64,000 nt of DNA from Cristatella mucedo. Lineage: Eukaryota > Bryozoa > Phylactolaemata > Cristatellidae. The notes under the pieces are model-generated. The model ran no database searches. It was not told the origin of the DNA and saw only the letters and a program-made list of their open reading frames with translations. Positions 58,349 to 64,000 of the stretch are shown one piece after another. Both the position numbers and the translations under genes were made by a program. Positions within the stretch are counted from its first letter, which is position 1. Each line of letters opens with the position of its first letter. The stretch is taken from contig WPIO01000010.1 of NCBI GenBank assembly GCA_009760855.2, positions 6,747,501 to 6,811,500 of the forward strand, given 5' to 3'.

Positions 58349-60424
58349 TTGCAACTTGCGCACAACTATTAATGATGCTGCAACTATAATGGTCCTGCGT
58401 TCTAGTTTCACGCAAAAAAGAAACGCCTGAGAGGCGATTATTTTACTCCTTTTGACTGCGACGCATTTCTGAATCGCCTCCTCCCTCTCCCTCTTTCCCG
58501 CCTATCCTGCGTCTCTGACTCTCTATATCTCTCTTTATATATCTTCGTCTCTCTTCACACCTCTCTGAATATTCGGAAAGCCTTTCCTTGTAAGGTCGTT
58601 CACGCTCGCGCGCCTCAGATGCAAAGTCTGACACTTGCAGTGCAGCGGCAGCAGCCTCGCAATCCTTGGAATAGCGTGAATTCCGAGGCGCCGCTCACCC
58701 CCTCCCATCCCTCCCACGATAATGCGTCGCTAGTGTCGGAATGCATTTCCGAAGCGGCGCTCGCTGGCTGCCGGAAGCACGCGCGTATGCCCGGCTGTGA
58801 ACGAAAAAGAGCGCTCGCTCGCTCGCGTCAGCGGCGGCGGGCGGCGCTCGCAAAGGCCGCCTCCAGCTTGCCGCTGTAGACCGCTGTTACCCGCATTGTG
58901 CTAGGCAGGCGGACGCCCGCCGCGGGCCTATGTTCTCTAATGCCAGCTACCCTTTCAGCTGGCCGGTGCCGCAAGCAACATCAGGAAAGAAAAATATACG
59001 TGAGTAACATCTGCTTCCGGTCTATTGGCCTACCAGTCAATGGCACCGCTCGCCGTAGCCGCCCACAACTGCGACCCAGCGCCGGCCGCGATCGCCAACG
59101 GTCCTGGCCAATGCTCACTGACCCTGGATTGCTGAGATTCACATATCTATGAGCTTTTGCATCTCTATGCATTTAAATATATACATATGCCTATATATAC
59201 ATATATTCCCAGGTTTTTTGAATACCTGGATAAATGCGCTGCTATAGACTGGCGGCGAGATCACGGCGTGATCGCGGTGGCATCGGCGATAGCCGCGATC
59301 CGAGTATGCTGCCGCGGTAGGGCTGGCTGGGAGCAGGAATAGAAAGCACCATGGCGGCGGTGGCAGACAAAATAGAGCGCCATGGTTAGAGAAACTCGGG
59401 AACACCCGTCCGATAGCAGCTAATTGAGCCGGCCAGCCAACGCTTCGATAATCAATGTCGTAAAAGCCTCGCGAACCAGTGCGGAGGTGTGTAAGGGCAG
59501 TACCGTTAATTGTCTTATTTGTCTTATCTGGCTATTAGCTACTGTTGCCTATGCCAGAAGCGTAGCCCAGTGTGGCGGCCGGAAGCGTGCAAAAGGCTAC
59601 GCGGGATGGTGAAACGGCAAGCGGATGACCTGGCAGAGCGAGAGCGAGCCTTTAAAAAAAAAAGTAAAACTGGTTAATTTAACATCCTCAGTTATCGATC
59701 AGCGCAAAACCCTTGGTAGTTTTAGATCAGTTTTTAGAGGGGGCAGCGAAGCAGATTCCTATTGCAGAACTTGCACTTCGCGACCTAGGTCGTGAAGTGC
59801 AAGCTCCTTGCCGAAGCACAGCGACCTGGCAGCTTCCTAGTACGACGTGACTACGGAGAGACGCAAGCATCGAATGCCGTTTATCTGTGGCTTCACGCAT
59901 CCTCAAGTAAGCCGTCTCTTTGGGGGCAGTGTGTGTTTCAAAAATTAACACAGCATTGAAGAACTGAACACATGCCTTAATCCAACTCAAGCGAGTGGCT
60001 CAGTGCCCCCACCCCGCCCACCTTCTACTGCATCAGTCTCAATATGGCCGCCGCAGTGCACAACCTCCGTCCATTAGTCACCGCAATTCCGCCGGATGAG
60101 TGTCTTCGATCGGCCCACCCGCCCAGGTAACGGTCAGACCCTACCGTCTAAGCATGCTATCACACAGTCATATTTGATAATATGATAGTGCCGTCGAGCA
60201 TGCTAGTGAGACCCCGGCACGACCGAGCTATAAGCTACGTTTTACGTTATGCTGGCGAGTCTTGGTTAGAAAATCGCACATTTCATATCATTGTGCACTA
60301 GATGAGTTCTTCCGCTGCATTTCACCTTGCGATTTGTCCGCCCGTAGAATAGAAACAAACCCGCGGCTTACGCACATCATTATATGCATGCACCTTCAGA
60401 TATTAGTACCACAGTCACATCCGC
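58349..60424. other. Unassigned DNA
   Basis: 58480-58560 is CT-rich; 59160-59210 is TATA-rich. ACCATGGCGGCGGTGG at 59348 starts a 12-codon frame only. No gene recognised. Confidence 0.3.
59770..59803. repeat. 34-base near-perfect palindrome
   Basis: Half-sites TTGCACTTCGCGACCT (59771-59786) and AGGTCGTGAAGTGCAA (59787-59802) pair at 15 of 16 positions with no spacer, and the next flanking pair also matches. The core ACCTAGGT is the same palindrome as the anticodon-arm region of some SINE1 copies. Confidence 0.75.
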
Positions 60425-60590
60425 AAACTGCTTCTTAAGTCAGAATGTGGGCTACCGTGTGTGCACCGAAAGCCCTCGAGTTCTGCGTACGCTGTAGAAA
60501 ACTCTCCAGCGTGGCAATGCGCCTATTCAGTGTCACTCTGTGCCATTACAGACGGCGAAACATGTACATACTGCGTAATCCTGAGCGGAC
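60425..60590 (+). mobile_element. LINE-B 3' fragment, short
   Basis: GTGGGCTACCGTGTGTGCAC, GTACGCTGTAGAAAACTCTCC and GTGTCACTCTGTGCCATTACA match the LINE-B 3' end. Confidence 0.6.
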
Positions 60591-61028
60591 CTAGATTTAG
60601 TAAGAAATCTAGAAACCCAGGATTTATATTATGGTTTTAAGGGCGGCCACCCTGAGTCGCCCTGCTGGTGCGGTATTTTCGCTAATCGGCTTTAAATCCA
60701 CACAACAGCAATTTTTTCAAATTTGTCTTGCTTCACCGAGAAGCAGACAATGACCACAGCTTCAACTGCTTCTGAAAACTGCTTTAATTTAGAATATTTA
60801 AAATTTCACTTTCATTTGCACGGCTTTCAGATATCGGCGAACGTTCATTGTCGGATATCAGCGGAAATTTGTTGTGTATGCTGTGAATGCTTAAAAATCC
60901 AGCACCCTATTCGCCATCTTCGGCATTCGCATAATAGCTTAGACACCTGAATGATCGCATTTTAGAGTATTGTAAACCAGTTTTCTTACTGTTATCATTA
61001 CTAATGTTAGCTTATTTAAAATACCTAC
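60591..61028. other. Unassigned DNA
   Basis: A 75-codon frame at 60723 is unrecognised. Confidence 0.3.
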
Positions 61029-61165
61029 TTTAATAGCGACATAACAGCCTTAACGGCTATCCCACCACTTGCAGTGGGCAATAAATGATCGCCCACTGCA
61101 GCGCGCGAACCCACGACCTGGGTCATGGAGAGCGAGCGCCTTACCTCCTGGGCAAAATCCCAGGT
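61029..61165 (-). mobile_element. SINE1 copy, diverged
   Basis: TTTAATAGCGACATAACAGCC, CGGCTATCCCACCACTTGCA, GATCGCCCACTGCAGCGCG and ACCCACGACCTGGGTCATGG: the minus-strand family body, with a damaged B box. Confidence 0.65.
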
Positions 61166-61344
61166 ACCTAAACTGTATATAATGAATCAACAATTACAAC
61201 TGACTAGCAGTCCCCAAAATGTGTACGTAGTTTCATTTTATTAAATTAAAATAGACGGTGAACAGGATGCTGCATTTATGAGCACTTAACTTTTACAGTT
61301 TATTAAAAACGTTTTCCTCTCTAGCCGCCAGCGATGGTAACACG
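61166..61344. other. Short unassigned spacer
   Basis: Nothing recognised. Confidence 0.3.
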
Positions 61345-61560
61345 TATTTCCGTCTGTAACTCTATAAAGATTATGTGGGTGTTACGCAGGAGAGTTTTGT
61401 AGGGCGCGCTCACAGCCTAAGCGGCTTTCGGTACGCATTCGGTGCCCAACAGACTTTATCTCACGCAACAAAGAAAAAGTTAGAAGCATATCTGAGTCAG
61501 GAAGGCAGGTGGAGTAGTGAGCAGCATGGAAGTAGCACCTCAGAACGGCTGGAAAGATTA
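61345..61560 (-). mobile_element. LINE-B 3' fragment
   Basis: TTTCCGTCTGTAACTCTATAA, GTTTTGTAGGGCGCGCTCACA and ACTTTATCTCACGCAACAAAG: reverse complement of the LINE-B 3' end. Confidence 0.7.
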
Positions 61561-63324
61561 GCCCACAGACGCTAAGCTAAAACCATTATAGGAAGCAACA
61601 TTATAATGAAGAGCTGAATGTTACGATTTATTTAGTCTCAGGCACACAGCCGCGCAGTTTGCGATTGCATTTTTTACCGAGTAAACCGAGAAAAATGCAC
61701 GTGCGAAGCTACGTGTCGGTGGCAAGCGCTCGTGTGTCGCGGAGGGCAATTAGACATACGCCTCGCTTTTTTAATTGTTCTTGTTACATTATTTCCAAAC
61801 TTTTGAAGGTCACCCAGATCAGTTTCAGATACAGTGATATCGTGAAGCCACGCAACCGTCCTGAATCTCAGCGATTAGGAGAAGTATCAGGTCAAGACAG
61901 CGATAAAGCAACGGTGCCACGTTCGGAAAAATCACTTCTGCCGTATTTGGCCAACGTTGTGCTTGCTGGATAGCCGAGCAAAAGAGTTCTTTTTGGGCCA
62001 TCTGCAAATTTCTTACGATTATGAAATTCCTGGTCACGGACTGGGTAGAGCATAACGAAGAATGACCCTACGATCGGAGTCTTCTCCAGTCACGCTTTGA
62101 GCGTACATCTCTTCCGCTTGAACAGCCGCTAGTCCCTGACATGTATTGTTCATATCGTTCGCATTCGGCTAAAGTAACGACGCTGTCAAAATAGCCGACA
62201 GGCAAAACCGCGAACTATTTTCGTCGCGGCTGGCTCATGACCATCAAAAAACTCGCCTGGAATCGCTGCATGCTCTCGACAGTTACGGTGTAACAAAGAA
62301 TGGCGATAAGGTGCGCTACTTGGTGGCTTAAACTAGGTTCGCTTTGCGTGAGCGACCTCTGCAGAAACGACGCCGTGTTCCTTCGCATACTTTTCATTCG
62401 ATCCGGAATGTCACATCCGGGCGTGCTTTCGCTGTTCGCTGAAAGCCGGCGTGCGATCGGGGTGATGCGTTTCACGCACGGTCTCCATCGTCACCTGGCG
62501 GCGTCTCACTTCTACGCTGCAGCAGCGAAGTAGCTTATAGGTACATAGTGGGAGCACTTTTGGGCTCGACTTTGCTTGAGATTTTGTCAGCGCTCTACCG
62601 AGTAGCTTAGAGCGTGTTCACCAGCTCCGTCAACATCGGCGTGCACGTGAATGCATCTCGTGACCCTACTGCTTTCGGTTCAGAACTTTCAAGTCACTGA
62701 CGGATACCGCTCTAGCTTTGCCTGCCTGTGAAACTATTCTTATGCCGATCTAAGACGATAATGCTCGTAGCCTCACTTGCACCGCCATCACCTCCGTACA
62801 AGACGTCGATATTTTGTTGAGCTGCACAGTAGCCTAAGACATAGCAAAGTATTGGCTACTCATGAAAACGGGCGCCTTTCAGCAGTTCAGTTCAACAGAG
62901 CTCTCTACACTCGGTGGAAAAAGTCTCACACCTAATCCTCTGTCTCTGAACAAGCAGCGACCGCTGTAGCAGCGTACGCATTTGGTGACCTAAAGCGGGC
63001 TTCAAAAGAGCTACTCAATATAGGGCGGAGCTGACTTTTGATGGTACGGACATACGTGCTTCACTTTCTGACTGTCACGGGACTGGACTACGAATGTGAC
63101 TGGACTTATGAAATAGTACCTCCGCAAATCATTACGTACAATATAGTTTCTGAATGCATTATGGCCAGTATGAGAAATAGATGTGTGAGCTTACTTAAGA
63201 CATATCGTTTAAATCAAACGCAAGTTTAGCGATGGTAATGGTACGATACAGTTTAATGAACGCAAGTCAGATAAATACGTCAAATATCCGTCAATTACTA
63301 GACTTTTTCAAGCTTAGTTAGAGT
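61561..63324. other. Unassigned intergenic DNA
   Basis: Several short frames without recognised motifs; no repeat family identified. Confidence 0.3.
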
Positions 63325-63621
63325 ATGGCAAGCCATAATGCTAATGGACATGTATCACAGAAGTCAGTAATCTACGGAAGTGTATCTGAAAATCTGGACA
63401 GAGCCGTTGCTCTGGCTTCATCAAATTGTGGAATAAAATTGCAACATCAATTACCAAGTGGGTATAATGTAGGCAGGAACATTGTGCCAAAACTAGTGAC
63501 TGCCATGTTTAATACTGGGCTGTCGAGTGAAATCAGGAACGGACTCCTTAGTGGGTTGACGGACCTCAATAATTTGCTCTCGTGTCCAGAGCGTGGTCGG
63601 AGCCTCTTAAAACCCTCGTGA
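63325..63621 (+). CDS. Unidentified 98-codon open frame (candidate exon or small gene)
   Basis: ATG at 63325 with a good context (A at -3, G at +4). Protein-like composition with an alternating hydrophobic pattern (NCGIKLQHQLPSGYNVGRN, then IVPKLVTAMFNTGL and GLLSGLTDLNNLLSC), unlike the biased frames elsewhere. I do not recognise a family. Another plus-strand frame (63827 to the window end, MTEDYDTSTAVRAVFESSVG) lies downstream in a different phase, so these might be pieces of one gene or one decayed element. Confidence 0.3.
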   Translation: MASHNANGHVSQKSVIYGSVSENLDRAVALASSNCGIKLQHQLPSGYNVGRNIVPKLVTAMFNTGLSSEIRNGLLSGLTDLNNLLSCPERGRSLLKPS

Positions 63622-64000
63622 TATGCAAGAGTGCTTGGCTTGCGATTCCGTTGCTGAGACAGAAGCAGCAGGAAGGCCGTTAGACAACATCGTTGACTCT
63701 TCGAATGAATTAACGACCAGGAGGTAGATTTTTTGACGGAGTGATCTAATGGTAAGCCACTTTCCTGTCACTGGTTTGCTGGAGCTATCAGGTGTCTACG
63801 GACATCAAGAGACCGACGGAAAGTGAGGACTCCATTCTAGTTTTAAAAAGCGTGTCCTTGAAATGATGACCGAAGATTACGACACGAGCACGGCTGTTCG
63901 GGCAGTGTTCGAGAGTTCCGTGGGAAAACTACAGTGCCGTGCTGGCAGCCTGGCTGTGCGAGTAGCTTTAAAAATAGAGCAGATTATCGTGGACCTTTCC
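63622..64000 (+). other. Right edge; open frame running off the window
   Basis: A plus-strand frame from 63827 (first ATG 63863) stays open to 64000, with segments such as AVRAVFESSVGKLQCRAGSL. It is too short to assign. Confidence 0.25.

Overview
This is a eukaryotic (metazoan) window. The evidence is spliced genes with GT-AG introns of 4.6 and 6.2 kb, vertebrate/invertebrate-type protein families (DHHC palmitoyltransferase, CD225/dispanin), abundant CR1/L2-like non-LTR retrotransposon fragments, tRNA-derived SINEs and long microsatellites. Nothing looks bacterial: there are no operons, IS elements or CRISPR. The clade is not decidable from what I can read. The repeat mix suggests an invertebrate, and I do not name a species.

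Three genes are well supported, all on the minus strand. (1) At the left edge, 711-1061 is the first coding exon of a proline-rich protein with four PPxY motifs; it has a perfect donor and the rest of the gene lies beyond position 1. (2) 7718-13168 is a complete two-exon ZDHHC24-like palmitoyltransferase of 278 residues, whose intron falls directly after the DHHC motif. (3) 21825-28985 is a two-exon dispanin (CD225 family) of about 328 residues: a PPxY-rich N-terminal exon, a 6.2 kb phase-0 intron, then the CD225 double-helix domain. Genes 1 and 3 share architecture, strand and intron phase and are probably paralogues about 20 kb apart. A fourth, plus-strand gene (53613-55067, 484 residues, very GC-rich, mostly disordered, many basophilic-kinase/14-3-3-like sites) sits in a CpG island with a poly(A) signal at 55408. 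A possible further coding stretch, broken by one stop, lies at 17571-18310 (minus).

Most of the rest is repeat-derived. LINE-A is a CR1/L2-like family with a 3' end matching a GCGCCTAGAAAGAGATT-type tail followed by (TTA)n; about 14 copies were recognised, the longest at 25998-28020 in the dispanin intron. LINE-B is a second related family whose 3' end runs into ATTAC pentamers (about 7 copies). SINE1 is tRNA-derived with clear A and B boxes (about 11 copies). SINE2 has a tRNA-like head fused to a tail homologous to LINE-A (3 copies), suggesting mobilisation by LINE-A. Nested insertions are visible (SINE1 inside LINE-A at 3619, 11821 and 31439). Simple repeats include a 592-bp octamer array at 43506, a 259-bp TA tract at 48454, CT/TGTCTC tracts at 36777 and 51770, GCC(25) at 38551 and GCT(19) at 52355. 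A second CpG-island-like segment at 38340-40450 has no gene I can recognise. The remaining intergenic stretches are listed with what they hold; many show nothing I can assign.
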